A stretch of 64,000 nucleotides of DNA from Cyclobacterium qasimii M12-11B (GTDB lineage: Bacteria > Bacteroidota > Bacteroidia > Cytophagales > Cyclobacteriaceae): contig NZ_ATNM01000064.1 in assembly GCF_000427295.1 (NCBI RefSeq), positions 62,001 to 126,000 on the forward strand, given 5' to 3'. A program made the position numbers and the translations under genes. Shown one piece after another: positions 9,492-19,552 of this stretch; position 1 is the first letter of the stretch, and each line of letters opens with the position of its first letter. The notes beneath the pieces were generated by a model that saw nothing but the letters and a program-made list of their open reading frames with translations, had not been told where the DNA came from and searched no databases.

Positions 9492-10061
9492 ATGAAAAAA
9501 ACTGCGCTTTCCTTTCTTTTCGCATTACTAACAAGTATCAGTTACGGACAAACAATTAATACGGACAAATATTTGGTTTTTTATGAGCAAATAAATACCT
9601 CCAAATTATATCAATCGATTAACAGCACCTACTTAGACTACTATCTTGAAGGTAAAACCAAATTTGGGAAAAATGATTATTATACAAAAATCAGGGAATA
9701 TTCCTGGGGCAAAACTGACACAAGCTACTATAGAGAGGACAACAAAAATTATTATCACTTCGACTCTAAAGTAAACAGTGAATCTGTAGTCTTGCCAAAG
9801 AAAATTGTAATGGGACAAGAATGGTTTGAAGCTGATGGTAGTTGGTCTTATAAAGTTATTGGAATTGACGAAAAACTTGAAACGCCCACAAGAAAATATG
9901 ATAACTTAATCGTTCTAGAATGCAAACAGTTACAAGATCGAGACAAGCAAAAGAGCAAAATATATCACTTATATTATTCCAAAGGACTTGGAATGGTTGG
10001 AAGCATGAATAATATGCAATTGACCAGCTATTTATTAGAGGTGAAAAAGAAAACCAATTGA
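9492..10061 (+). CDS. Exported hypothetical protein
   Basis: A 189-aa protein with a clear signal peptide (MKKTALSFLFALLTSISYGQ). The mature part is rich in Tyr and Lys, has no Cys pair or catalytic motif that I recognise, and looks like a beta-rich periplasmic protein; the segment VMGQEWFEADGSWSYKVIGIDE recalls exported proteins of unknown function in Bacteroidota. It stands alone: 274 bases separate it from the phosphoesterase, and a small hairpin (TTGAGGA with TCCTCAA, 10058-10082) overlaps its stop codon and could end its transcript. Confidence 0.7.
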   Translation: MKKTALSFLFALLTSISYGQTINTDKYLVFYEQINTSKLYQSINSTYLDYYLEGKTKFGKNDYYTKIREYSWGKTDTSYYREDNKNYYHFDSKVNSESVVLPKKIVMGQEWFEADGSWSYKVIGIDEKLETPTRKYDNLIVLECKQLQDRDKQKSKIYHLYYSKGLGMVGSMNNMQLTSYLLEVKKKTN

Positions 10062-10292
10062 GGATTAAAATAGAGTCCTCAAAATTTACTTTTAATTGTA
10101 ACCTAGAATCCCAAAGGCTTGGAAAGCCATAATCAGAAAATATTTTGCCCCAAAATATACAATAGCTCAGCTATAACCTGCTGAAACTACTTGAAGATCA
10201 GGCCATCGTTACCAGCAACGACTATGATTTTTTGTGTTTCAATATTCACCCTAAAGGATACGCTAACACCACGACAATTCAATTGCACACCT

Positions 10293-11849
10293 ATGAAAAA
10301 TTCACCTGTAAAAATCCACTATTCGCTACTTGCCTTGGCTTTGTTACTTCTCAGCAATTGCAGCCCTCCACAACAACAAATTGAGGAGAAACCAAATATC
10401 CTGTTTTTAGCCGTGGATGATATGAATGACTGGGCAGGTTTTTTGTCTGGCCATACGGGCATGAAAATTCACACCCCAAATATTGACCGACTTGCTGCTT
10501 CTTCAATGATTTTCACCAATGCCCATACTCCGGCACCGGCCTGTGCACCTACGAGAGCGGCTATCCTCAGCGGGGTACATCACGCCCGTTCTGGAGCCGA
10601 AAACGTATATTGGGGAGACGGCCCTAAGTGGCGGGAATTTGACGCACTAAAGAAGGTAACTACCCTTGAACAATTCTTCAAAAAAAACGGCTATAAAACA
10701 CTAGGTGCGGGTAAGATTTACCACAGCCAGGCACCACCATGGGATGCTACGAGTCAGGTAGAACCAGCAAACTGGGATTTTTACTACCCTAGCCCTTATA
10801 TTTCCCACCCTTACCAAATCCGTGCCCCTGAGGAGGTGATCTATCCTGAGGATGTAGACAATGAAAGCCGCCCTGGAGGAGGAGCAGATGGCTGGTGGAC
10901 CTGGGGAGCAATTCCTATTCCAGATGAAAAAATGGCCGATTATCACGTAGCCGATTGGGCCAGGTACCAACTTGGCCAAAAACATGACAAACCCTTTTTC
11001 CTTGCCGTAGGAATGTGGAAGCCGCATGACCCTTGGGAAGTTCCGCAAAAATATTTCGACATGTATCCACTAGAAGACATCGTTTTGCCGGAACGTAAAG
11101 AGGATGACCTGGAAGATTCATTCGATCATGGACGAAGATGGATAATGAAATGGGTATTGGACAACGATCAATGGAAAAAAATAATCCAATCTTATGCAGC
11201 CTCCATCACCTTCTCTGACGCCATGGTAGGAAGGGTTTTGGATGCCTACGAAAATTCTGAACATACTGACAATACCATTGTCGTGTTATGGTCTGATCAT
11301 GGCATGCATATGGGAGAGAAAGACAACATCGAAAAATTCACGCTTTGGGAAAGATCTACCAGGGTACCTTTGCTCATTTCTGCTCCAGGCATGTCTTTAG
11401 CAGGTATGGTTTGCGAACAACCGGTAAGTTTAATGGATTTGTATCCAACGCTTGTTGACCTAGCAGGATTTGAGCAACCTTCCCATTTGGATGGAAACAG
11501 TCTTTTGCCTCAACTGAAGGACCCAAACACTGAAACTTCACCTGTTATATCAAGCTATAAATTTGCCTACCAAAAAAAGGATGCGATCACAGGACATGCT
11601 GTGAGAAGCATAAGGTACCGTTATATTTATTATCCTGAAATCAACTTTGAGGAGCTTTATGATCACGAGAATGACCCAAATGAATGGGACAATATCGCCT
11701 ATAAAGAGGGTAATACGCAAATCATCGAAGACCATAAAAAAGCACTTTTGGAAATGTTGCCCCAGATGGTTTGGGCAGAAGGCGAACCTATTGGTTATTC
11801 GATTGACGGTGAAGGAAATGTAAAAAAGGACAACTTTGAATCATTTTAA
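10293..11849 (+). CDS. Sulfatase lipoprotein (iduronate-2-sulfatase-like)
   Basis: A formylglycine-dependent sulfatase of 518 aa. The frame is open from 10191, but the ATG at 10293 gives a proper lipoprotein signal (LLALALLLLSNCS) and is preferred. Metal-binding DD lies in ILFLAVDDMNDW; the sulfatase signature is CAPTRAAILSG with Cys84 as the formylglycine precursor; GAGKIYHSQ and LWSDHGMHMGEKDNIEKFTLWE supply the remaining metal and sulfate ligands. The spacing matches the iduronate-2-sulfatase-like group (S1_7-like; inference) that removes sulfate from algal or host polysaccharides. An anaerobic or aerobic formylglycine-generating enzyme is not in the window. Confidence 0.92.
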   Translation: MKNSPVKIHYSLLALALLLLSNCSPPQQQIEEKPNILFLAVDDMNDWAGFLSGHTGMKIHTPNIDRLAASSMIFTNAHTPAPACAPTRAAILSGVHHARSGAENVYWGDGPKWREFDALKKVTTLEQFFKKNGYKTLGAGKIYHSQAPPWDATSQVEPANWDFYYPSPYISHPYQIRAPEEVIYPEDVDNESRPGGGADGWWTWGAIPIPDEKMADYHVADWARYQLGQKHDKPFFLAVGMWKPHDPWEVPQKYFDMYPLEDIVLPERKEDDLEDSFDHGRRWIMKWVLDNDQWKKIIQSYAASITFSDAMVGRVLDAYENSEHTDNTIVVLWSDHGMHMGEKDNIEKFTLWERSTRVPLLISAPGMSLAGMVCEQPVSLMDLYPTLVDLAGFEQPSHLDGNSLLPQLKDPNTETSPVISSYKFAYQKKDAITGHAVRSIRYRYIYYPEINFEELYDHENDPNEWDNIAYKEGNTQIIEDHKKALLEMLPQMVWAEGEPIGYSIDGEGNVKKDNFESF

Positions 11850-11969
11850 TGGTTCAAAGTTAGACCTGGAGGATACTATTGATAAATTGAAGACCATGAA
11901 TTACAGTGAAGGCATTGAAGCCCCCCGATTTTACTTCACCTGAAATAATTCAGATAGCATAAAAATTTC

Positions 11970-12497
11970 ATGAGACAGCCTTCTTTAATAGACATAATTT
12001 CAGTAATACTAGTAACCTTTGCTATTGTATCCTGTAAGCAAGTAAGCAATTCTGAAGGGAAGGTTAAAACATTACCAGAGGTAGAACAAGCCTTCAACCA
12101 AAAAGAAGCAGTTCTTAACGGCGAAAAGCCGACGGCTAACACCCCCATTTCAAACGAACTTTCCTTTCTAAAGGCTTTCAATGAGAAGTATCCCTATGAG
12201 ATAAAACTTTTGGAAGAGCCTGTAATAAAAAAACGGCTGGAAAAGATGCTGGGGCCTCAATATGCTTTTGTGAAAAGCATATGGGAAGTGGAAACGCCAA
12301 TTACTATTGTTGACGGAATGTTTTATGCTTGGGGAATGCAAGCACATAGTGGTGGCGACCCGGGTGCTGTGCTAATGGCAGACCTAAATAAAAATGTTTT
12401 GTATGTAGGCATTAGAAAAAAGGAAGATGAGCAATTTTATTCCGAAGACGGAAGTCCCGTACCACAAAAACTGCAAGATTGGGCAGATGAACAATAA
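11970..12497 (+). CDS. Lipoprotein of unknown function
   Basis: A 175-aa predicted lipoprotein: the signal ISVILVTFAIVSC places the lipidated Cys at residue 22. The mature part contains ELSFLKAFNEKYPYEIKLLEEPVIKKRLEKMLGPQY, a predicted helical region, followed by a compact domain with GMQAHSGGDPGAVLMADLNKNVLYVGIRKKED. I recognise no family. It starts 120 bases after the sulfatase and may or may not share its transcript. Confidence 0.72.
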   Translation: MRQPSLIDIISVILVTFAIVSCKQVSNSEGKVKTLPEVEQAFNQKEAVLNGEKPTANTPISNELSFLKAFNEKYPYEIKLLEEPVIKKRLEKMLGPQYAFVKSIWEVETPITIVDGMFYAWGMQAHSGGDPGAVLMADLNKNVLYVGIRKKEDEQFYSEDGSPVPQKLQDWADEQ

Positions 12498-12862
12498 CCT
12501 AATCGTTCCATTTTTGTTCCAAGCTCGAAGGATTGCTTTTGTTGGGTGCAGCACTTGAGTTTCATGGTAGTTATCACGCTAAGTTTAATGGATAAACAAG
12601 GCTTTAGAAATTCATTTTTGGCAGTTACAAAAAAAGGGCAGATATGGCTTTTCCCACGTTGGAACGATCATTTTTTTACCTTATATTGACCCTTCAAGAC
12701 GCAAGAACCGTATACTATGTATTGTTAATTCTAGCCTAATCACGAAACTGTTATCGGATTTCATATTCGGTTTTAATTAATTAAATCAGCCACCCAAAAA
12801 ACCATATAAAATAAGGTTGGCAGCAACCTTTGAAACCAATTAAAATTTTTAAATTCTAAAAA
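12498..12862 (+). other. Gene-free stretch
   Basis: These 365 bases between the lipoprotein and the DJ-1 gene hold no convincing ORF, long repeat or RNA. The right half is AT-rich and presumably contains the promoter of the DJ-1 gene, but no site matches the Bacteroidota consensus well enough to name. Confidence 0.5.
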
Positions 12863-13437
12863 ATGAAAAAGGTATTATTCTTAACCGGAGACTTTACAGA
12901 GGACTATGAAACAATGGTTCCTTTTCAGATGCTTGAAATGGTTGGTTACACCGTTCACACCGTTTGTCCCAACAAAAAAAGGGAGACATTGTTAAAACCG
13001 CTATCCATGATTTTGAAGGAGACCAGACGTATACTGAAAAACCAGGCCACAACTTTGTGTTGAATTATAGCTTTGATGATGTAAAAGTTAGCGACTATGA
13101 TGGATTGGTGATTGCAGGTGGTAGAGCACCAGAATATTTGAGATTAAATGGGGAATTAATCGAAATGGTAAAACACTTTTTCGAAGCCGATAAGCCTGTA
13201 GCCGCCATCTGCCACGGTATTCAGATTTTGACTACAGCTGGCGTTGTAAAAGGGAGAAAACTAACTGCTTATCCAGCTGTTGGCCCTGAAGTAACCTTAG
13301 CAGGTGGAGAATTCCAGGACATTCCAGCAGATGCTGCATTTGTAGATGGCAACCTTGTCACCTCTCCGGCCTGGCCAGGTCACCCAAGTTTCATCCGGGA
13401 ATTCCTGAAAATTATGGGAACTAAGATTGAGATATAA
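12863..13437 (+). CDS. DJ-1/PfpI family protein (frameshifted as written)
   Basis: A DJ-1/PfpI-superfamily protein, a class including glyoxalases, chaperones and amidase-like proteins. The sequence begins [29 protein letters not shown], then breaks at a run of seven A (12974-12980). Adding one A joins [18 protein letters not shown] in frame and gives a 191-aa protein of family-typical length. The nucleophile elbow is AAICHGIQ with Cys117 in the joined protein, and the flanking [13 protein letters not shown] is the conserved DJ-1 segment. The two halves would otherwise be orphan fragments, so a single-base deletion (sequencing error or recent mutation) is the likely explanation. A long hairpin follows the gene. 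Confidence 0.82.
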
Positions 13438-13444
13438 AAACTGC

Positions 13445-13489
13445 TCCTGAATAGATAAAAGGGCATTCTAACCCTTTATCTATTCAGGA
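13445..13489 (+). terminator. Bidirectional-type hairpin between DJ-1 and DUF421 genes
   Basis: An 18-base arm CCTGAATAGATAAAAGGG pairs with CCCTTTATCTATTCAGG with a single bulged A and an 8-base loop. It sits 8 bases after the DJ-1 stop, between convergent genes. No long T run follows, so termination would rely on the stem. Confidence 0.6.
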
Positions 13490-13611
13490 CATTTCTGAAG
13501 TCTAAATCACCGCCAATTCCGGAAAATACAAACTTTTTCAACAAGCGGCTATTCTCTTTACACAGACCTCCTCCGGGCCAGGAGCATATTGTTCTCCCCG
13601 AAAAATAGTAA

Positions 13612-14173
13612 TTAAATCAAATCTCCCATGTCCTCTGGTAAGATTGAATTTTCTACTTTCTCATTTTTATATTTAAACACACTTAATTCTCCTGATTGCT
13701 CATAATAAGCATGTTCAACTTCAGCAAGATCTCTTATCCCTGATTGCCTTAAGAGCATCAATACTTCCTTTTTATCAATATCATCTACTTCAAAATTTTC
13801 TGTCAGCAACTTTCCTTTTCAACCAATTTTAAAACTTTTGGATGGGTTATTTTCTAACACGCTGATATTTAACACCTAACAAAACATATACCCTCTGAAA
13901 AACAGCAATCAAAGTAATGACAGAAATTGCCACTACCAATGGAACTGAAGGGTAAAACATGGCATCTCCAACTGCACTTCCCATTGCGACTATCAGTAAA
14001 ATATCCGCACTTCCCAAAGTACCAACTGCACGCTTACCTATCCATCCTATAATGAGAATAGTATAACTCATAATTATAATCACCCTAAGCATGATTTCTA
14101 AATAAATCATAAAACTAAAATCTCCAAATAGCATTTTGAGAAAATCAAAGGTGTATTCCTCTCCGTCAATCAT
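13612..14173 (-). CDS. DUF421 (YetF-family) membrane protein (two frameshifts as written)
   Basis: The upstream part (14173 leftwards) has three membrane segments and the family hallmark IVAMGSAVGDAMFYP followed by ITLIAVFQRV. The downstream part encodes the cytosolic DUF421 domain: KKEVLMLLRQSGIRDLAEVEHAYYEQSGELSVFKY. The two are linked if one T is added to the run at 13850-13853 and one C at 13814-13815 (plus strand), giving KITHPKVLKLVEKGKLLTENF and a 187-aa protein of normal size. DUF421 proteins are inner-membrane proteins of uncertain function, often stress-associated. It is transcribed divergently from ku, with 261 bases between. Confidence 0.8.
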
Positions 14174-14434
14174 AACAATTATAATTTTAAATTATTAATC
14201 ATTTTACAGCTAATTGTAATGCATTGAAATCTTCAAATATATTAAAGAAGGTAATTAATAAATGAATCTAATATAACATTTAGGCATGATGATAAGCTAA
14301 AAAATATTTCAAGTTTAAAGAGATAAATTCTTTAGGGTCACAAAAACTTTCTTTAGCATCCATCTAAAAACTAAAAATTCCATAATTTTTAGTTGCATAA
14401 AAGTGTTTACTAATTATCACCTTATAACAGCACT

Positions 14435-15208
14435 ATGAAATCAATTTGGAATGGTACCCTCAGCTTTGGGCTTGTCTCAATTCCCATTAAAATGTATTCC
14501 GCTTCAGAAGGGCGCACCCTCGATTTAGACATGCTTGATAAACACGACCATGCCCGAATCAGGTACAAGCGTGTCAACGAAAATACTGGCGAGGAAGTAG
14601 CGTATAAAGACATTGTGAAAGGCTATAAAAAAGACGATGCCTATGTCATTTTAGAAAAGGAGGATTTCGAAAATGCAAATATCAAAAAAAGCAAAACCAT
14701 TGACATCGAAGAATTTGTGGAAGAAACCGAGGTGGCAGATATGCTTTTTAAAAACCCATACTACCTCGAACCTCAAAAAGAAGGGGGAAAAGCGTACAAT
14801 CTATTGAGGGATGCTTTAAAAAAAACAGGTAAACTAGGTGTGGCAACCTTCGTCATGCGTCAAAAAGAAAATCTCTCACTCGTTGGCGTGTATAAAAATG
14901 TCATTGTATTGCATGTTATCCGCTTTGCAGAAGAAATCCGAGACACTAAAGAAATTAAAATCCCAACCTCTAAAACCTCTAAAAAGGAAATCGCCATGGC
15001 GGAATCCCTTATTGAAAATTATACTGAAAAATTCAATTTCGAGAAATACAAGGATGTCTATAACGAACAACTTTTGAAGACGATCGAATCCAAATCCAGC
15101 GGCAAAAAAATCAAGGTTGAAAAGATGAAAAGTGAGCCTACAGCTGCCAAAGATTTAATGGCAAAACTTAAGGCTAGTCTTGAGCAACGAAAAAAGATGG
15201 CTTCCTAA
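14435..15208 (+). CDS. ku: Ku protein, non-homologous end joining
   Basis: Bacterial Ku binds double-strand DNA ends as a homodimer and recruits LigD. The 257-aa protein opens with the family signature MKSIWNGTLSFGLVSIPIKMY and continues with the core beta-barrel domain (DHARIRYKRVNENTGEEV, NPYYLEPQKEGGKAYNLLRDAL, RQKENLSLVGV). The C-terminal tail is Lys-rich, as in other bacterial Ku proteins where it contacts DNA and LigD. Its TAA stop abuts the ATG of ligD, so the two are cotranscribed and translationally linked. Confidence 0.96.
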   Translation: MKSIWNGTLSFGLVSIPIKMYSASEGRTLDLDMLDKHDHARIRYKRVNENTGEEVAYKDIVKGYKKDDAYVILEKEDFENANIKKSKTIDIEEFVEETEVADMLFKNPYYLEPQKEGGKAYNLLRDALKKTGKLGVATFVMRQKENLSLVGVYKNVIVLHVIRFAEEIRDTKEIKIPTSKTSKKEIAMAESLIENYTEKFNFEKYKDVYNEQLLKTIESKSSGKKIKVEKMKSEPTAAKDLMAKLKASLEQRKKMAS

Positions 15209-17637
15209 ATGGGACTCAAAGCGTATCGACAGAAGCGAAGTTTTAAAGACACACCTGAGCCTAAAGATGTGTTTGATAAAAGCAACCAATTCAGGTTTGT
15301 CATCCAAAGACATCGTGCCAGTCATTTGCATTACGACCTGCGTTTAGAAATGGACGGAGTACTCAAAAGCTGGGCAGTACCTAAAGGTCCTTCTATGAAT
15401 CCTAAGGACAAACGTCTGGCAGTACAAACCGAGGATCATCCTGTTGCTTATTTAAACTTTGAAGGGATCATTCCAAAAGGCAACTATGGTGCAGGAAAAA
15501 TGACCATTTGGGACGAGGGTCATTATGAAAACCTACACCAAGGAAACTCGCTATCTGATGACTATGATAATGGGAAGCTAAAAATCACCTTTCACGGCAG
15601 CAAACTCAAAGGGCTCTTTACCCTGGTGCGTTCAACTTCCATGAACAAAAAAGAACAATGGTTGCTTATTAAACATAATGATGAATTTGCCACAGACCTA
15701 AATTATGACGCTGAAGATTTTACGCTTAAAGCGTTTTCTATCGAGCAAATCCAAAGCCCGAAAAAATTAAATCTCAAATCGATTATCAAACCCATGCTCG
15801 CCTCTCCAGGAAAAACAATATTTAATGATAAGAACTGGATTTATGAATTAAAATATGATGGCTACCGTGCATTGGCAAACCTCAATAATGGCAATGCGGA
15901 ACTCTATACACGTAATGGACTTTCTCTAAACGAAAAATTCAGCGCAATCCATAAAGATTTAACTACCATAGGTCACAACGCAATTCTGGATGGGGAAATA
16001 GTTGTATTAGATGCAGATGGACTTCCCCAATTTAATGCCTTGCAAAATTATAACGAAGAGACCACCAAAGGATTACTGGTGTATTATGTGTTTGATTTGT
16101 TGCATCTCAACGATCACGACACAATGGAACTCCCTTTAATAGACCGCAAGCAATTGCTAAAAGAATTGATTCCAGAAGCCTCCCATCTTCATTATTGCGA
16201 CCATGTCGAAACCATGGGAATAACGGTCTATGAAAAAGCTTTGGAAATGGGCATGGAAGGTGTCATTGCAAAAAAAGCTCATTCTACGTATGACTTGGGG
16301 CTTCGTTCTCCTAACTGGCTAAAGTTTAAAAAGATAGAAAACACAGAAACTATCCTTTGCGGTTACACGCTTTCAGAAAAAAAATCCCGAAAGTTCGCTT
16401 CTTTAATCTTAGGGATGGTAGAAAATGGTCAACTAACCTATGTCGGAACCTGTGGTTCTGGGTTTTCAGAAGAGCAGATTAAGGAGTTGTACCACAAGTT
16501 TGAAGTACTCCAAACCGACGAGCCAGTGTTCGATATCCGCAAACAGCTTAAAGGTCGTGAAGCTATGTGGTTGATTCCCAGACTGATTTGTGAAGTGAAA
16601 TTTTCAGAATGGACACCTTCAAAGGTGATGCGCCATCCTGTCTTTTTAAGGTTGCGTGAAGACAAAAATTTGGAATTTGAACAAACCCCATTTGTTTCAA
16701 AAAATATAGCCAACAAAAAAAGACTACGGACGCTGAATTTGCATTAAAAGTGGACGATGTTAACCTAAACATTACAAATCCAGATAAGCTCTATTGGCCA
16801 GAATCCGGTTACACCAAATACGATATGTTGGATTATTACATCAAAATGTCCGACATCATCTTGCCTTATTTATTGGATCGTCCGGAAAGCTTACATCGGC
16901 ATCCCAATGGCATCAATGGCCAATCCTTTTATCAAAAAGACCATGAGCATTTACCTAATTGGATTGAAACCCATGCCATCCATTCAAAATCTTCCAAAAA
17001 GGAGATCAATTATTTATTATGTCAAAAAGAGGCCACTTTGCTATACCTCAATAATCTAGGGTGCATCGAACTCCATCCATGGCATTCTACCATCTTTCAC
17101 TTAGATAATCCCGACTATGCCATCATCGATTTAGACCCATCTGATAATAACACATTCGAACAGGTAATTGAAACCGCATTGGCTGTGAAAGAAGTATTGC
17201 AACAAGCAGGCATCGACGGTTATTGCAAAACCTCTGGTGCATCTGGAATGCACATCTACCTTCCTATGGGAGGTAAATACACTTATGAGGAAGCACGCGA
17301 TTTCACCAAATTACTCTGTTATTACACCCAAGAAAAGCTTCCAAAATTGACCACAATGGAAAGAATGTTGAAAAAGAGAGGCCCAAAAATTTATTTAGAT
17401 TATTTACAAAACCGAAAAGGTCAAACCATCGTCGCACCTTACAGTTTGAGACCCCAGTTAAACGCTACAGTATCAATGCCATTGCACTGGTCTGAAGTCA
17501 AATCTGGTTTAAAAATTACTGATTACACCATTGAAACCGTCCCGAATATCATGGCTAAAAGAAAAGATCTTTTCAAAGGTGTATTAGGCCAATCGATTGA
17601 TATGGGAAAAGCCATTGAACAATTGAATAATTTATAA
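15209..17637 (+). CDS. ligD: Multifunctional DNA ligase D: phosphoesterase-ligase-polymerase (frameshifted as written)
   Basis: LigD trims, fills and seals ends held by Ku. Domain order here is 3'-phosphoesterase (about 1-170; HRASHLHYDLRLEMDGVLKSW, PVAYLNFEGIIPKGNYGAG), ATP-dependent ligase (about 190-500; motif I ELKYDGYR with Lys215) and a C-terminal primase-polymerase (NITNPDKLYWPESGYTK, DLDPSDN, GASGMHIYLP). As written the frame stops at 16747 after a run of seven A (16715-16721), and the polymerase appears as a separate ORF from 16750. One added A reads through as NKKKTTDAEFALKVDDVNL and yields an 809-aa protein of the normal Bacteroidota length. A separate polymerase polypeptide is possible, but the homopolymer break favours an indel. 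Confidence 0.92.
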
Positions 17638-17801
17638 GCCCCTTATTTTTCTCGCTTTCACATTGTCTTAGCAGTGTCTCAACAGCCGAAAACCATCTAT
17701 TTAAAGAATAGTTGAGTTATTCATGGAATAAAATTCTGTTTGTAATGATTGAGATACTTCTTATCTTATAACTCAATCCTTAAAGAAAACAAAAATAAGC
17801 C

Positions 17802-19421
17802 ATGAGAAATAGCTTAGTACTAATCCTCTCAGCACTCTATTTATTGGGATGCAATGCACCGAATGAAGGGCAGAAGATTAATATCCGAATTGTGGAGGAA
17901 GCATCTGGAGAAATTACGCCAGTAATGGCTTGCATTACCAGTGTAGACGATGGACTGGTACGCATTCCTCCAGCGGCAGCTATTGCCGACTCAGTTTCTC
18001 TTGTACAGGATTTCTATAAAGGCATCGCATTTGAAAGCGAAAAAAATTGGATAGGTCCTATTCGTAAGATGAATGGGATAGGCGACAACGATGACCGGAG
18101 TTTTGTGTATCAAAATCTCCCATCAATCCCTCACTGGGGAGAGCCTGTAGCCTATCAGGTTTCAGGTGACTTTTCCATCACTCTCCCTCCTGGCACCTGG
18201 CGGATCAGCCTGGAACATGGGAATGAATTCATCCCCATCAATGAAGAATTTACGGTTACCAGTGGCGACAAGGAAATTACAAAAACGTATACCATGAAAC
18301 GCTGGATCGATCTTCCAGCACAAGGCTGGTATTCAGGCGATGTACACGTACACCACCCTACCACAAAGCAAGCCTTCAAAGATTTCCTTTGGGAGTATGC
18401 AAAAGCTGAAGATGTACACTTGGTCAACATCTTAGAAATGGGCCATCATAAAGGCACCGATTTTCATCAGGAAGGTTTTGGAGAAGAATTCAGGACTTGC
18501 AAGGACGACATCTGCCTTGTCTCAGGCCAGGAAGGGCCTCGCAGCACCTATGGGCACATCATTGGGCTTAACGTCAACGTAATGGTACGCGACACCTCCA
18601 CTTACAATTATTATGACCTGGTCTTCAAAAAATTGCAATTGCAAGCTGGTGCCGTTGTTGGTTACGCCCACTTTTCTTGGAACGGCTGTGATTTACCGAG
18701 AGGCTTTCCCTGGTACATCACCACCGAACAAATAGACTTTGTGGAGCTGCTACAGTTTTCCATGATCAACACCATGGATTATTACGATTACCTTAACCTT
18801 GGCTTCCGCATTACCGCTGCTGCAGGCAGTGACATTCCTTGGGGATCTACCTTGGGTGAGGTGCGTACCTTTGTGTATACTGGAGATACCTTCTCAGCAG
18901 ATGCCTGGTTCGATGGACTTAAAAAAGGACATACTTTCGTATCCAATGGGCCAGCCCTATTTCTCGAAGCAGATGAATTTCTTCCGGGCTCAGAGCTTAT
19001 CCGCAGCAAGGGATCCACAACCAATTTAAGTGTAAAGGCGCTTTCTCATGATGGAATTGGCAAGATCGAACGCATAGAAATCTACAACAATGACGGCTTG
19101 TTAATGGAAAAGTTAAATCCTGAAGGGGCCGACGAGCTTGAAATCGACCTGGCCCATACTTTGAAAAAAAGCCAATGGTTATCCGCTGCAGTGTACTGTG
19201 AAAATGGAGCAGTTGCCCATACCACTCCCATCTACTTTATCGTCGATGGCCAACCTACCTGGGATCCCGAGAAGGCTCCTGGAATTATCGTGAAGCAATT
19301 GACAGCCATTCAATCCATAGAAGATGAAACCAGAGCAAAAGAAAAAGTTGATGAAGGGATTATCAGCCGCTTGGAGGATGCAAGGACTTTTTATGGGGCG
19401 ATTATGAATAGTATACAGTGA
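17802..19421 (+). CDS. CehA/McbA-family metallohydrolase lipoprotein (PHP-like domain)
   Basis: A 539-aa lipoprotein (signal VLILSALYLLGC, Cys17) with an N-terminal beta domain and a PHP-like metal-dependent hydrolase domain. Metal ligands appear in GDVHVHHPTTKQAF (about 181-194), ILEMGHHKGTDFH, VVGYAHFSW and AAGSDIPWG; the C-terminal block FVSNGPALFLEAD is also characteristic of CehA/McbA proteins. Family members hydrolyse carbamates, phosphoesters or unknown compounds. It heads a group of four exported proteins (to 22759) that probably serve one catabolic route; the substrate is unknown. Confidence 0.87.
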   Translation: MRNSLVLILSALYLLGCNAPNEGQKINIRIVEEASGEITPVMACITSVDDGLVRIPPAAAIADSVSLVQDFYKGIAFESEKNWIGPIRKMNGIGDNDDRSFVYQNLPSIPHWGEPVAYQVSGDFSITLPPGTWRISLEHGNEFIPINEEFTVTSGDKEITKTYTMKRWIDLPAQGWYSGDVHVHHPTTKQAFKDFLWEYAKAEDVHLVNILEMGHHKGTDFHQEGFGEEFRTCKDDICLVSGQEGPRSTYGHIIGLNVNVMVRDTSTYNYYDLVFKKLQLQAGAVVGYAHFSWNGCDLPRGFPWYITTEQIDFVELLQFSMINTMDYYDYLNLGFRITAAAGSDIPWGSTLGEVRTFVYTGDTFSADAWFDGLKKGHTFVSNGPALFLEADEFLPGSELIRSKGSTTNLSVKALSHDGIGKIERIEIYNNDGLLMEKLNPEGADELEIDLAHTLKKSQWLSAAVYCENGAVAHTTPIYFIVDGQPTWDPEKAPGIIVKQLTAIQSIEDETRAKEKVDEGIISRLEDARTFYGAIMNSIQ

Positions 19422-19552
19422 TAGAAATGGTTTAAGAAAGCTAAAAACCTTACAAAAAATGACTTTATTTAAGTATTAAATCTTTCTAAAAAGATCACAA
19501 TGGGCCCTAACCATAAGATATTTTAATTTACTGCTTACCCACTAATCAAAAC

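Noticed and set aside
10191-10292. Longer N-terminus for the first sulfatase
   Set aside because: The extra 34 residues would precede a perfect lipoprotein signal peptide, so the internal ATG at 10293 is the start.
12964-13437. Separate 157-aa DJ-1-like gene
   Set aside because: Its first residues have no counterpart in the family, and the missing N-terminus lies directly upstream in another frame; one added A joins them.
12974-16721. Programmed ribosomal frameshifting at A7 runs in the DJ-1 and ligD genes
   Set aside because: Breaks also occur at T, C and short A runs in unrelated genes and in both directions, and no pseudoknot or family precedent is known; indels explain all cases.
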